In this document: positions 49,135-61,543 of the stretch, one piece after another
How positions within the stretch are numbered: position 1 is the first letter of the stretch
Layout of the letters: every line of letters begins with the position of its first letter
Origin: Fallopia convolvulus
Lineage: Eukaryota > Streptophyta > Magnoliopsida > Caryophyllales > Polygonaceae
Assembly (NCBI GenBank): GCA_964016875.1
Contig: OZ024736.1
Span: 43,432,707 to 43,496,706 of the forward strand
Length of the DNA stretch: 64,000 nt
Direction of reading: 5' to 3'
Position numbers and translations under genes: made by a program
The notes under the pieces: generated by a model
Database searches by the model: none
The model's input: only the letters and a program-made list of their open reading frames with translations
Told to the model about the DNA's origin: nothing

Positions 49135-50205
49135 TCCACCCCTCGCTTCCCGCTTGGGGTTGGAGAATCTCGTTGGAAAAAAAGTTCCACCCCTCGCTTC
49201 CCGCTTGGGGTTGGAGAATCTCGTTTGAAAGAAATTCCACCCCTCGCTTCCCGCTTGGGGTTGGAGAATCTCGTTTGAAAGAAATTCCACTCCTCGCTTC
49301 GCGCTTGGGGTTGGAGAATCTCGTTTGAAAGAAATTCCACCCCTCGCTTCACGCTTGGGGTTGGAGAATCTCGTTTGGAAAAATTCCACCCCTCGCTTCC
49401 CGCTTGGGGTTGGAGAATCTCGTTGGAAAAAAGTTCCACCCCTCGCTTCACGCTTGGGGTTGGAGAATCTCGTTGGAAAAAAGTTCCACCCCTCGCTTCA
49501 CGCTTGGGGTTGGATAATCTCGTTTGAAAGAAATTCCACCCCTCGCTTCCCGCTTGGGGTTGGAGAATCTCGTTTGAAAGAAATTCCACCCCTCGCTTCG
49601 CGCTTGGGGTTGGAGAATCTCATTTGAAAGAAATTCCACCACTCGCTTCATGCTTTGGGTTGGAGAATCTCGTTTGGAAAAATTTCACCCCTCGCTTCCC
49701 GCTTGGGGTTGGAGAATCTCGTTGAAAAGATCCACCCCTCGCTTCACGCTTGGGGTTGGAGAATCTCGTTTGAAAGAAATTCCATCCCTCGCTTCCCGCT
49801 TGGGGTTGGAGAATCTCGTTTGAAAGAAATTCCACCCCTCGCTTCGCACTTGGGGTTGGAGAATCTCGTTTGAAAGAATTCCACCCCTCGCTTCACGCTT
49901 GGGGTTGGAGAATCTCGTTTGGAAAAATTCCACCCCTCGCTTCACGCTTGGGGTTGGAGAATCTCGTTTGAAAGAAATTCCACCCCTCGCTTCCCGCTTG
50001 GGGTTGGAGAATCTCGTTGAAAAGATTCACCCCTCGCTTCCCGCTTGGGGTTGGAGAATCTCGTTTGAAAGAAATTCCACCCCTCGCTTCCCGCTTGGGG
50101 TTGGAGAATCTCGTTTAGAAGAATTTCCACCCCTCGCTTCACGCTTGGGGTTGGAGAATCTCGTTTGGAAGAATTTCCACCCCTCGCTTCCCGTTTGGGA
50201 TACGA
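49135..50205 (+). repeat. Tandem array, about 22 units of about 50 bp, in the gypsy element
   Basis: Each unit reads roughly TTCCACCCCTCGCTTCCCGC then TTGGGGTTGGAGAATCTCGT and a variable GAAAGAAA tail. I count about 22 units, with spacing 47-52 bp and units varying at a few positions (CCC/CAC/CGC). CCACCCC and GGGGTTGG can pair as a 7-bp stem with a one-base bulge around a 13-base loop in nearly every unit. A period not divisible by three leaves long but meaningless open frames on both strands. The array starts about 80 bp after the pol stop and ends about 360 bp before the antisense gene's stop. Confidence 0.95.
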
Positions 50206-50563
50206 GCGAGGTTCGTGAACCCCCTAAGACGCCAGGATTCGCGGACGGCTATTTTTAGGTCGGAACGAACTTCCAGAACAACGAGGTCCGAACAGAGGCT
50301 CACGACCTCGTCGCAGGACTACAACGCCCGGTGTGGTCCGAGCCCCACAAAAGATGTGACACTCGCACCATGGGGTTGGACGGATAAGGACTGACATATG
50401 CAAGAAAGTCTAAAGCAAACAAGCATAGGAAAAGAAAGTGATGAAGGACATAAATATAAAAGCAGGTGTTTCAATTACAGACCCCGTAGGGTCACCCAAA
50501 CAAAAAAAAAGAGAAAGATGTTTTAATTACAAACCCCGTAGGGCCACCAGAGAAAAGTTATCA

Positions 50564-53288
50564 TCATTTCTTCGAGGTTTCAGCCTCGGGACCGGTAAGA
50601 TCGATGGTTTTAGGAGTTTCGGCAGAGGCAGCCGAGGCTTCAGCAGGAGCAGGGGCAGCGGAGGCAAGAGGCGCGGGCGCACCGGTTGCGGGCTGAGGTC
50701 CCGTGGAGGTTAACTTCGGGTTCCCTCCAATAAGCTCTACCTCGGGGGGCGCGGTGCTGGACACAGTCCCGTCCTCATTGAGGAAGAACTCGCATTCCCC
50801 CTCGGGATCCTTCGACCCCAACTCCCCCATGGTTTCATTGTAGTTGGGGTTAAAGAAGAAGATCTGGGGGTCGAGGTGCCCATACTTGGCCACCGCCTGT
50901 TTTACGCCCATGCGGACTGCCTGGTGGAACATTGTCCTCACGCTCTCCACCAGCTCCGCCTTGTACTCCTCCGAGTCCACATACTTGGGACCCGCAACCA
51001 CGACCTCCTCGTTAAGCTCAACAATGCGCCCCTCGAGGCGCCTGATCTCCTCCTCGGCCCTCAGAAACTCCGCTTCCTTCGCCTTGAAGAACTCATGTTC
51101 GGCGGAGAGCTTGCCTCGAAGTCCTTCAACCTCGCCCCGCAGAACCTCGGCCTCACCCCTCGCCCTCTTCTCCCCCTCCCTCGCCGCCTTTACCTCCTCC
51201 CTCGTTGCGGCCTCCGCGGCCTTGACCCGCTTCTTGGCCGCAGCCTCCGCGGCTTTGGACGACTCCGCGACCTCGGCCAGCTCCTTGACCTGTCGCTCGC
51301 ACACCTCGCTGCGGGCCCGAAGCGCCGCCTCCATCTTGTCCATCCTCGAATTAAGTAGGACGATGCGACTTCGGTTGTAATTATCAAAAAAGGTGTGCTG
51401 CAAGTTCACAGAAGGATGAGAAAAGAAACAAGAAAGAGACAAGAATTAAACACACACAAACAAAAAAAAAAGAGCTTACCATGGCCGAGTACCGAGCGGC
51501 CTCGTCGTCAAGCGCCGCCTCGGTGAGGTTGTTGGCCCACGCGACCTCCTCCTTGTAATCCCCCCGGGCCCAATCCAACGGGGCCCCTCTGATAGGTCCA
51601 GGGCAGTGAAACCTGGCGGGATGGGGGCCTGTATCCCCGCGACTTCGCCCCTCGAAGTTAAAGGCAGGGATGAGTGCCAGATCCCGCGAGCCTCGATGAT
51701 GGTCGCCCGACCGAGGTTTCTTCTTCTTCTCAGGGGAAGACCCCACTTCCTTCCTCTTCCGCCCGACCTTGTCGTCAGACGCCCGGGGTGGATGGGTGGT
51801 CCCCTTCGTGCTGGCCCCTTTCGACGGAACCACCTTAGGCCTTTTTTCCCCTTGGGGCGGCCCCGTGACGTCCCACTGCGACACCCTCGTGACGTTCCCC
51901 TGGGGCAGGGCTCCCCCTGCCGCGACCGTTGGCGGGACAGGTCCCGGTTGCGTTGTACCTGTCCTCGCCTGCAAGCTCGGCTGCGAGCTCGGCTCGTTGA
52001 TTGAAATCCCCTTGGGGACCCGGGGAGCAGGGGTCTTGGAAGTAGACGTCATAGGTTGTTTCCCCTTCGACGTCGTGGTAAGAGCGTGCAGAAAATCCAC
52101 TGTCAAGAAAGGAGTAAAAAGAAAAAAGCAGGTTAGGACGAGGTTAGAAACAAATGTAACGAGGTGTATAACCCCGCAACCCTACAAGGAAAAAGAAAAC
52201 AATCAGATAAATAGTGATAACAAAATACCCTCTCCGCCCTCGTGAGGAGGGAAACTGAGGCTCAGCCCGGCCCGCTCAAGCCGGTCCTGAGAAAGGTAGC
52301 GCTCGTATGGCGCCTGGTACGCTGTGGCGTACTTGGCCTTGAGCGCCTGGAACTCAGCAACCTTGTACGGGCACACGCATCTCTCGTAGTTACCCGGTGC
52401 CACAGGGAAGTTAAGGTATCTCCCGCTGAGGTCTCGGACCAAAAACCATTTAGGTTTCCACATCCCGACGTTCGACTGGGTTGTAATGATTTTAACGTTC
52501 AGTGTGTTGAGGTTGACCAGGGAACAACGAGGTTCTCTCCTCGCCAAGACTAACGCCGATAAATCGCTGAGGTTCGGCTCGTCCAGAAGCTCGCGGCTTC
52601 GAATTGTGTAAGCACACAACAACCGCCAGGCGTTCGGGAACAACTGAGCGGGGCAGACGCCCATGGCCCACAAGAAATCAATGATGTGCTGGGCCAAGGG
52701 CAGCCTAAAACCCGCTTGGAGACTGACGAGGTTCACGACCGCACACCCCTCGTAGGAAGCCAGGGGTCGCCCCTCCTCCTCCGGCAGTGCCAGCTCGACT
52801 CCCTCGGGCCAGGGAAAATCTTTAGCTATGTCCGCGAGGTCGTCCAGCGTCAAATCGGTGGCCACCCCCTCGGACAGGTAGGCCTCGGGAGTGCTCGGAC
52901 TCATAGGGATCCGTTCTTTGAGGACGACGGGAATGCCGGATACAGCGTCGGTAATATAGGCCTCGGGGAAGCTCGATGGCACATACGCGGCCGAAGCTGA
53001 GGCAATTGCCGCGTCCAACCTTGCCTCGACCTCGGCGGCGATCACATCAGGAGAAGAAGAGGAAGCCATTTCAACACCAGAATATATGCGCAGACGGGGG
53101 AAGTACGAGTTGATCGAAACAGCGGAGTCGCTGGATGAGGGCTCGCTGAAGACCAACGAAGGGGAACTTGGGTTTTGAGAATCACTAGGCTCTACACTTC
53201 CTACGGACTCGGAGACCTCCTGATAAAAATTCTCTTGAAAATTAAAGACAAAGCCGGACGGTGGGCTCGCAGAGGCTCTCCTAGGCAT
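50564..53288 (-). CDS. Antisense spliced gene in the gypsy element ('putative gypsy-type transposon' domain, coiled coil)
   Basis: Three coding exons on the minus strand, 53288-52229, 52099-51480 and 51397-50564, total 2514 nt with consistent phases and GT-AG borders, predicting 837 residues. The N-terminal third, after a Ser-rich leader, carries the plant 'putative gypsy type transposon' domain: AGFRLPLAQHIIDFLWAMGV then PAQLFPNAWRLLCAYTI (52731-52611). The middle is Pro/Thr-rich with a basic KRKEVGSSPEKKKKPR stretch, a likely nuclear signal. The last exon encodes a long Ala/Glu/Arg coiled coil, then an acidic, Pro/Ala-rich tail. The start follows a splice acceptor at 53324; the open frame upstream of it is intron. 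Tat-group elements are known to carry extra ORFs, some antisense; the function of this protein is unknown. It is the only long ORF besides integrase without a break. Confidence 0.8.
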
Positions 53289-53323
53289 GAAAAGACAACG
53301 TCCAGGCCGCGAAAAGCTAGCAC

Positions 53324-54400
53324 CTGGAAAAGAAAAGGTCAGTAAGGCACTAAAGGCAAGGCAACCAAAGAGAAAAACACGAGATTGTGACCCCGTAAAA
53401 GAAGGAAGAACGAGGTCAAGCCCGAGATCGAAGAACGAGATCACGACCCCGGGAAGGAAGGAAGGACGAGGTTGAGCCCGAGATCAAAGCATGAAGATCT
53501 TAACCTCGAAAAGAAAATTGCACGGGGTCATAACCCCGAAAAGGAAAAAAGGCGCGAGATCATAACCTCAGGAAAAAATGAGCACGAAGTCGCAACCTCG
53601 GGGGACAAAGCAACGCGAGGTCATAAAAGGGAAGGTCACGTGGCGCCCTACGGGCTACTCTGACAGGATAGGACGGCAAAGAAGAATTTGAAGCGCCAAA
53701 AGAAAGGAAAGAGAAAGAAGGCCAACCAACGGTGGAAGCCAGCGGTGGAATCCCAAACGTCCCGTCAATCAGACATCATGACGTTTGGGCTCCCGAGGGT
53801 TTTCGAAATTCGAAAAGTGGTGGGCGGAGAAACGGAAGTTTAACCGTCACCCCAAGCAAAAAAAAAGAGAGAAAAGCAATAAATAATCAAAAGCCCAGCG
53901 GTCCTCTCACCACCGTCTCACCACCATCTCACCACCGTCTCATCACCGCAACACCGCCCCCCGGAGCGTAACGCAAAGAAAAAAGAGGGGAGAAAAGCAG
54001 AACGAAAAGAAAGGAGAGGAGACGAAAAACCAAGGGGAGACAAGGGCACTACGGAACAAAAACTACCCCCAACGCCGCCGCGCAACCAACGAAGAAACAC
54101 CCGAAAATCACAAACACCCACCCAGATGCAAAACGGAACGAAGAGAGAACGAAGAAACACCCAGAAATCACAAACACCCACCCAGATGCAAAACGGAATG
54201 AAGAAAGAACAAAGAAAAATAACAAAGGCAAAACGCCAAAAAACACACAACCCTGCCACCGCCGCTTCGCCACCGTGACACCGGCGCGAAACACCGGGCG
54301 ACACGCCGTCGCCCTTACAAAATACGAGACAAAAGCGAACAAAGGAAGAATCAAAGGCAAAAAATACCAAAAAACAGGAGAAAGAAGATCAAGAACTTAC
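53324..54400 (-). other. Leader intron of the antisense gene
   Basis: Donor AAACAA|GTAAGTTC (exon ends 54401) and acceptor TTTTCCAG (53325-53324), 35 bases upstream of the ATG. Both sites are strong. The 1077-bp intron holds repeats of 'cgaggtc/cataacctcg' (53400-53640) and two copies of a 60-bp segment near 54088-54200. Confidence 0.65.
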
Positions 54401-54568
54401 TTGTTTAAAGGTCGGCGAGCGAGAGGCGGTGGCGCAACTGGCGAACGGCAAAAAGCTCGTCGGAAACCGTCTGGAGAAACCGCTCAGAAGAAATCGAAGA
54501 GATAAAGAGAGAGAAGGAGCGAAAATGTTGGAGAGAGAAGATGAGGGGGAGGCGTGTGAGATACGCCC

Positions 54569-54575
54569 TTATATA
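54569..54575 (-). promoter_or_regulatory. TATA box of the antisense gene
   Basis: On the minus strand CTCTATATAAGGGCG is followed by a CT-rich leader (54550-54405) that runs into a strong splice donor. This is a textbook plant core promoter, located about 270 bp inside the 3' LTR and directed away from it. Confidence 0.7.
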
Positions 54576-54843
54576 GAGCAGATTTGAGCCTCCCCCACTC
54601 CCGAAAGGCTTCTTAAAGCTTGTCTCACCTGGACGGCCCACTAAGCAAAGTATGGCAAAAAGGCCCAAGAATCTTCATCCGCGCAAAACAAGAAGAAAAC
54701 CTAAGTACAGAGCCTCACACCTCGCAAAGCGCCCTCCCAACCTCGAGAACGTCATAACCTCTAAAAAAACACCCCGCATCTCGCGGATCCAGGGAACTTA
54801 TGCCCTGCGACCCTCGGGGCGAGGCCCCCAGGCCATGGGGTTG

Positions 54844-55613
54844 TGATGATGTCCAAAACAGTAAAAGCAAAAAGTGGGCCCAGGAGGACCCTTATAGGCA
54901 AATTAGGGACCCGAGTCCATGCTCGGTTATTTAAAAACAAAACTCCCGATGGATGCGAGGTCTCTCAAACATCCTGGGACGAGGTCTCGACCTCGTCACC
55001 GACTCTACTAATACGCCCGCCCGCTCGAACCAATCACAAGTGACCTCACTCCCGAACCAATCACCAACAACCTCACCCCCAAGCCAATCACAAGTGACCT
55101 CACTCATGGACCAATCAAAAACCCTTATTTCGAGCATCCCACATCGAACATTGGCCTAAACTCAGCCCCCCAATTCTCTATAAAAAGAGAAGAACCTCGT
55201 AGGAAGAAGGGGTCGAAAAACCACTTGAACTCAAGAACCCTCTTGCTTGTTAAAGATCGACGTGATAGGAACATCGTCAAAAGACCTCGCTACAGATAAG
55301 AGAAACCCACAGAAAGACCCCAAAGTCGCGCAGGGATCTCGCTCACGCCTAAAACCTCACTACATAAACTCACAAAACTCCCTACATCATATTCTCAAAT
55401 CTACCTCGCCCTAGAAAAGACCTCGCAACATTAGGTGCGATCTCGGAACCTTGTAGGAGGTCTAGGTGTGATTCTCAAAGTTGTACATCAACCTCGTAGG
55501 TTTGTAACCTCGCTGCCACGGAAAAATCATAAATAAAGGAGCACGTGTTTGCACTCAAATATAATAATCTTGTTTCTTGTCTCGTAGCGTAGCTGTTATT
55601 TCGGGTTTCATCA
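54844..55613 (+). repeat. 3' LTR of the gypsy element
   Basis: 770 bp, same ends as the 5' LTR, TATA box at 55179-55187. The sequence before it (CCATGGGGTTG) is a poor polypurine tract. Followed by the target repeat AATGC. Confidence 0.96.
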
Positions 55614-55618
55614 AATGC

Positions 55619-56251
55619 TTTTGAAAAAAAAAATCATATTGGCTCTTAGTTGCAGTAAAGTTTCAGTTTAGTAGAGGCCCATAAGATGCTAATCTTGGTT
55701 ACTACGTGGTTACAACATTCAAGCATGGAATCAAAGCTTATTTCCATAACAAAATATTTAAATAAGTAGAGCAAAATTATGCAAATGCCATATTTAAGGT
55801 ACAGTACGAAGCAGAAAGTATTCATTAACACTTGAAAACGAAAGTACATACAAAGGGTTGTTTTGTTTGCTCTAGCTCCAAAGTATATTGGGCTAGTTGT
55901 ACTTCAACTCCTATCAAACGGTTTAAGTCTCTATGATAGTATTCAGAGGTCTCCGGTCCGATTTTTATGGACTGTGTCCTCACCAAAATAAAATAAAAAA
56001 TAAAGAGATTCAATGATTACACCATACAAAACAAATTTCGGTACCATGTTTCCGCCTTTAACTCTCATACTACATCTTCATAAATTAATAAAACTAGTGT
56101 GTTTTATTAGGAGAAACCCAATTGAAAATGATTTTACAAATAACAAAATAATTGATGAATAATTAGCTTGACTTTGGAAGCCGCACTAGTGCACTACCCA
56201 GTTCACAAATAATTAATCATGGAAATTGAATGGCTTAATTTGGGACAAGCG
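55619..56251. other. Intergenic between gypsy element and bHLH gene, with dispersed repeat copy 2
   Basis: AT-rich; 56041-56189 repeats the block at 30627-30759. The rest shows no recognisable feature and probably includes the bHLH 3' untranslated region. Confidence 0.5.
56041..56189. repeat. Dispersed repeat, copy 2
   Basis: Same orientation as copy 1 at 30627-30759. This copy ends about 60 bp from the bHLH stop codon and may lie within its 3' untranslated region. Confidence 0.8.
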
Positions 56252-57622
56252 TTATACTAGCAGATATGGAGAGAAATTGTTGTAGGGACCCACGTCAAAT
56301 CCATTGTAAGCCAGGGGTGCATACATCCACATTTCATCTGAGCTCAGCAGCTACACCAAAATCAACCACAATTATATTAATCAACAGCTAATTATATAGG
56401 ATGCTCTCTAAGTAATTAAATAAAATTGTATAAAATAATAAAAATTCCATTTTGACTGTAAGAAGTAGATTTATATACCTTGATTTGCACCTGCAAGAAC
56501 TTTACATAATGGACGGCCTCTTCAAGCATCGTACTGATGTCAACCTGCCATATGTTAAATCGCAAAAAACGTGCAATGTGAATTAGTAACACGAAGTCAC
56601 ACGTATAGCTTTATGAATCAGAATATAGATTGAAGAGAATATATAGAACATAGTTAAACCTTGGTTCCATTAGGCACAAGAGTCTGTAGGACTCTTAGCC
56701 TCTCATTGATCCTCTCCCTTCTTCTCTGCACGTATCAAGAAATGTTATCAAGAAATTATTACTAATTAACTTGTTATCAAAATATTTAAATTATTAATAA
56801 TTTCATTAAAGATTGTTATTTTAGCATTTGAACAAAACTATTAACGCGATTTGTGTGCTAAGATGACAATTATTCTTTATGAACCTAGGTTGTAGAAACT
56901 AGAAAGGGTGGGGTAAGTGATAATTACCCTTGCGTAGAGGCTTTGGGGATCAGTGGCTGCTCCTCTACCGGCTCTCTTTTTGTCAATGTTCAATGCGGGT
57001 GCATCTTTAGTCGACCCATCATTCATCATCCCTTCCTGTGAATCGTCCGATTCTTTAGAGTTTGATTTCTCTTCTTCTTCATCATCATCTTGTTGTGATC
57101 TGCTCTTCTTTGCCTGCCCTTTCCTCTTTCCCTTCAATCCCTACAAACGCAATCAATACTAATTAATTACTTGGCCGGATTAATATATATGGATCATGAT
57201 CGAGGTTTAACTAGATTAATTAATAGGATGCTTACATCCTTTGAAGCACGCGCACGAGCTCTCTTCTTAGGCTCAGGAACCAGCTGATCATGACCAGCTC
57301 GCATTTCGAGCTCATCTGCGTTCTCCATTGGATCATGGATTGTAAGGATGGCCTCGTTCACCAAGAAGTCATCCTCATCCACGGCATGAAAATCAAGGGA
57401 TGAAGAGAACGGAGAGATCTGATCATCACTACTACAACTCAACTGTGAAAAAACATTAGGAGTGCCGAGTTCAAGAATAGGAGCTGCCCGACTAGCATCG
57501 CCCGCCACACCTTCATTTATATCATCAAAATAAGTGTGGCCAAGCAAATTGGTGAAGTCGGGATCTTGATCCATGGACAAGAGTCTGCAAATAGACTCCC
57601 AATCTCCATCAATGCCCTCCAT
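56252..57622 (-). CDS. RSL class II bHLH transcription factor (RSL2/RSL4-like, root hair growth)
   Basis: Five exons: 57622-57236, 57140-56928, 56725-56660, 56544-56479 and 56350-56252, all with GT-AG introns in phase 0, giving 276 residues. The C-terminal half carries the RSL signature: DPQSLYAR, the basic region RRRERINERLR, helix 1 and loop VLQTLVPNGTK, helix 2 VDISTMLEEAVHYVKFLQ, then LLSSDEMWMYAPLAYNGFDV. The HER-type contacts of E-box binding (ERINER) are kept. The N-terminus is acidic; a basic KKRAR stretch and a run of Asp/Glu and Ser precede the bHLH, as in class II members (RSL2-RSL5), which drive root hair elongation downstream of RHD6/RSL1. Which ortholog it is cannot be settled here. 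The C-terminal tail (about 12 residues after FDVG) is not one I recognise. Nothing suggests inactivation. Confidence 0.93.
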
Positions 57623-57715
57623 TTGTTTGTTTTTGTGATGTATGGAATTTGCACTTATTGAATTAATTGTTGTATGGAATTTGGAAATTACAATGTTAGT
57701 ATTGTGCTAGTGGGT

Positions 57716-57723
57716 ATTTATAT
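57716..57723 (-). promoter_or_regulatory. TATA box of the bHLH gene
   Basis: TATAAATA on the minus strand, about 95 bp upstream of the start codon, implying a leader of roughly 60-70 bases. I found no clear root-hair element in the next kilobase. Confidence 0.6.
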
Positions 57724-60700
57724 TAGGGTTCTTATTTTGAAATGATGATATATATTATACAGAGTACGTACTAGAGATTTGGCCTGCAAAATTATTCAAA
57801 CAATTAATTGGTAATATCCGCTACCAAAAAATAGAACAACAATAGTCGATCACTTAAATCCACACTTAAAGATATATACTAATTGTTTTGGTTAATTTAG
57901 GCATGCTGATCGATTATATAGAGGACTACGTACAGGGCGTGATATTGGCCGAGTCCCGTTAATCATGATTAAGAATACACATGATTATATGTGTATATTA
58001 TATACCGCATACGGGGGAGCAAAGGCATGCAAGTAGCGAGTATATCATAGAGTAATAATATAGGTAATAGAAATGTGAGATAATGTTACCATTATTTAGT
58101 TGAGCTCTCAGGATGTAGTTTTGATGTTAATGGATATTAATTCTGAGGTCTTTGAAAGATGAAAATGAAATTAGTTGAAAAAAGAAAGGACGGCTAGAGA
58201 CTTTCGGTATTTAGTCAAATGATTAAACCTCAAAAATATTATTCAGAAATATCCGGTTCAACTCTCATAGGTAGTGCTCTAGCAAAAAAAATTGGACAGC
58301 TATAAAGTTGACGGGGGAATAGTATGTTTTTTCGAACAATTATCAAAAAGCCTTGAAGGTATATGTCTTCTAAAACATACTAATACTCTAGGATTTTCAC
58401 ATGGTAAGCAGCGGATTTTTTTGCACTATGAATCCATATTAGTCGCCTTTTTTTTTTTTGCTTGCTAGACTCATAAAGTTCGGTAAGCTAATATGCTGAG
58501 AGTTGTACATATAACAACAGATCTAATATATAAATTTAATAAATTTTAATTAAAAATTATATGACAATGATTGATATAATATGGAAACTTTCAACACGTC
58601 CCCTCAAGTGATAACTGTCTATATCAGTTTAGGACATAATCTTTTAAGGCCTATGAACGGTCACATTTGAATCACTCACTCTTTTATTGGACACACTTTT
58701 TAAATATGTGCTCATAAGAATGACAAGCTCGAATAATTCTTCAAGGCTCGCGAAACGTCACTTTTAGGATTGGTCGCTCCTTTATTAGACAAACTATATG
58801 AACAACCTCATGAAGCCGGTAAGCCCAAAGACTCCATAAAATAAACTCACATGCACCAAAATCCAAAATCTTGGAATCATACTTGTAACGGACCTAGTAC
58901 ACAAACCAAACGAGATTTCAACCATACTTATATAACGATAGGTAGAATAACTCTTAAAATTATATAATAAATAATTTTAATCTCAATTCTTCTATGGGAA
59001 AACTATCACAGATAAATTTAGTTGTTTTTATGGTAACATGTGTACAATTAACTTAAGTTAACGAATTGCCAAATTTTTCAATACGGAGTACTGTATATAC
59101 AAAGTACAAACAACAATAAGTCAACTGGGTTTGTTCCACACTTGCCATTTTTTAAAGTACATTAAACAAACGTTTACTTTCTAAATCAACTCTATCCTTT
59201 TCTTCATAAAAAAGACTTATCTTTTTCAACCAAAAAAATCAACTCTTATCATTCAAAGTTTACTTTAATTAATCCACAAAAGTCAGTAATTCACTAGCGC
59301 TTCAATTTATTATTTGTAAGATTTTAGTTTCGGAAATAGGGAACAATATTTTGGTGACACTGAATGGAATAAAATCTGAGAGGCGTCTAAAAATTATACC
59401 ATAAAAACTTGAAGAGATTATTCATTTTGCCGGCTTCCAATCTCCAAGTTATAAACAAAGTCATCATTGACTACTATTCTCCCATTTTCAAACCCGGCAT
59501 TCTACCTACCGAGTTACAAGCCGTCAAGTATGCGATTTACATCCATGTTAATTTATGTAACAATGTATAAAAAGAAAAAAAAACTACTCCAAAGATTTAT
59601 CAACTTTGATCTTCACTTTTCTTGTGAAAAATAATCTCTTATTTCCATATGAATGAGAAAGCATGTTTGAGAGAGAAAATTTGTGAAATCGTTGAACGAG
59701 AAATTTTAACTACCAAAAACATGTCGTATTTATATTAATAAGGCAATTTGTAGCAATGAAATACTATTGTTCCTTCCTAAGGGAATGTTTTGTTACAAAG
59801 ATCTATGATTTATATGCATTATAAGCTTTTCTATAAGGAACCCAAAATACTTACCATTTTACGTATCATTAAGAAGTGCATTAACATAAATTTAGCGATA
59901 AGAAAGGGCAATGCAAAAGTGTGTAAACTATAAAAACGAGTCAAGGTGAATTGTTCCACTAACACTAGCACTTCTGCGTAATAACTCTACCAAAGGCGAT
60001 CCTAATAGCGTCAGAGATGCCCGTTACAATTTTAAACGCCCAATAACAGATTTGAACATTATGACGCTTCGACTACCCACCATGAACGAGACTATCATCC
60101 CTCTAAGTAGGAGTGTAGGAGGATTTGATCATTATGAGAGAATAAAACTTCTACTTTATCACCTCCTCAACTAAACTAGTTTTTGACATTTGCTCTACTA
60201 AACTTCTTTCTTTCGAAATTGATTAATCTAATTGTCACTTATGAATGAGTGCAACAAACGGATGGGGTAAAAATTGATCAATTGCTCAAGAGAGAAGAAA
60301 GGGACAAACCAAATGGAGAATCATTTCTTGTTCCAAGCTCATCCATTGAAGAAACTCGTCTCATAATTCCAATTAGCAAGAGTTTCAAAGCATTCGAGCA
60401 AGCAAATTGCTGCTCTTGAAGAGAGAGAGAGAGAGGTAGAATTGGCCCTCTTTTTATCCTCTTATGTTAAAGGGTGTTTTTGTCTTTTAAATTAAAAATA
60501 TACCGTATTTACTTTAGTGACATTCATTTACCCACCCTCTTTATTTATCTCTTTTAATTTTCACCTTCGATTTATATAATCCTATGACTCTTTTATTCTC
60601 AATTTACACTTTTAAGTCCTATAAACACTAGAACTAAACTCCTCAACTCAATATGATATTTAATTATTCTATAAGTAATAAATTCAGGGATATTTTCATG

Positions 60701-60868
60701 CAAAAATATGGATCATTTATTAGTTATCATATCATACCTTTTATTAAAAATACTTTACTAAAAAATAATTTATAGTATAACAAACTAAAATGTAGATATT
60801 ATAATATTGAAAATATGGACCCGTGCGTAACACAGACTCAACTGCTAGTTTGTACATAAAGAGGGAGT
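57724..60868. other. Intergenic, no recognised gene
   Basis: A gene-free stretch of 3.1 kb, AT-rich, including the bHLH upstream region. It has a short GA microsatellite at about 60420-60436 and a T run at 58451. Nothing codes convincingly on either strand. Confidence 0.55.
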
Positions 60869-61450
60869 ATGTGCAAAAAGCCACTTAAATTATGTTCAAG
60901 AATAAATAGTTTTATCCGTGATCATAATAGTAAAATTATTCATATTGATAAAAAAGAGTTACAGCTTATGTCGGTCCTTAAAGCAAAAGCTTTGTCACTT
61001 TTACAAGGTGTAAAATATGCAAGTTCAATAAATATATCTAACTTAATTATAGAAGGCGATAATCTTGTGCTTATTAATTCTTTAAAAAATATTTGGAGAA
61101 TTCTTTGGGAAATAGAGAAAATATTAGAAGATATTAGACTATTTATTTCGCAAATTCCTAATGTTTTTTTTTCATTGTTACATAGAGTGTAATTCGACAA
61201 CAAACTTCTTAGCTAGAAGACATTTCAATCTTGATCATCTAAGATCGACATGTTCTAGATTTTTACCTCTTCTTAGTTCGTTTTCTTCTCCTTTAGATTA
61301 AGTCTTTGATTCTTGTATTCTTAGTTCTTTAATTTTGAATTTCTTAAAGATCATCTGTTGTGATGATTTAGGTTAGCCTTGTAATATTCAGGTGACCTAA
61401 TGCTGGTCTTCAAATGATCTAGTGACCCATTTATCAAAAAAAAAAAGAAA
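60869..61450 (+). pseudogene. LINE 3' remnant: RNase H domain and A-rich tail
   Basis: The frame 60869-61192 encodes a plant LINE RNase H fragment (FIRDHN, LKAKALSLLQGVK, IIEGDNLVLINSLKN, WEIEKILEDIRLF). A frameshift near 61185 puts the ECNS...N-FLARRHF end in another frame. It ends in an A-rich tail at about 61436-61456. The subfamily differs from the LINE at 20737. Confidence 0.82.
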
Positions 61451-61543
61451 AAAAATTCATTTTGATTATATAGATATATTATTCACCAGATTTTATCTTA
61501 TAATTAAGACTGTTTAGAAAAATCATAAATAGACTTATTTACA

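Larger units (their letters stand above)
42914..55613 (+). mobile_element. Ty3/gypsy LTR retrotransposon, Tat-type, complete 12.7 kb
   Basis: Two LTRs (769 and 770 bp) bound the element, with a perfect 5-bp target duplication AATGC (42909-42913 and 55614-55618). The order gag, protease, RT, RNase H, second RNase H, integrase is Ty3/gypsy; the second, archaeal-type RNase H marks the Tat group. The LTRs differ at about a dozen positions plus one indel by eye (about 1.6%), indicating a young insertion. Between integrase and the 3' LTR lie a tandem array and a spliced antisense gene. Gag and pol contain several frameshifts and stops, so this copy depends on others for movement. Confidence 0.97.

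Noticed and set aside
49044..50258. Long open frames on both strands across 49044-50258 (up to 181 codons)
   Set aside because: They are by-products of the 50-bp tandem array: the same peptide motif reappears in every frame, and the period is not a multiple of three.
50844..51380. Plus-strand frames of 160-178 codons opposite the antisense gene
   Set aside because: They mirror the Ala/Glu/Arg coiled coil of the minus-strand exon and show only low-complexity Ser/Leu composition.
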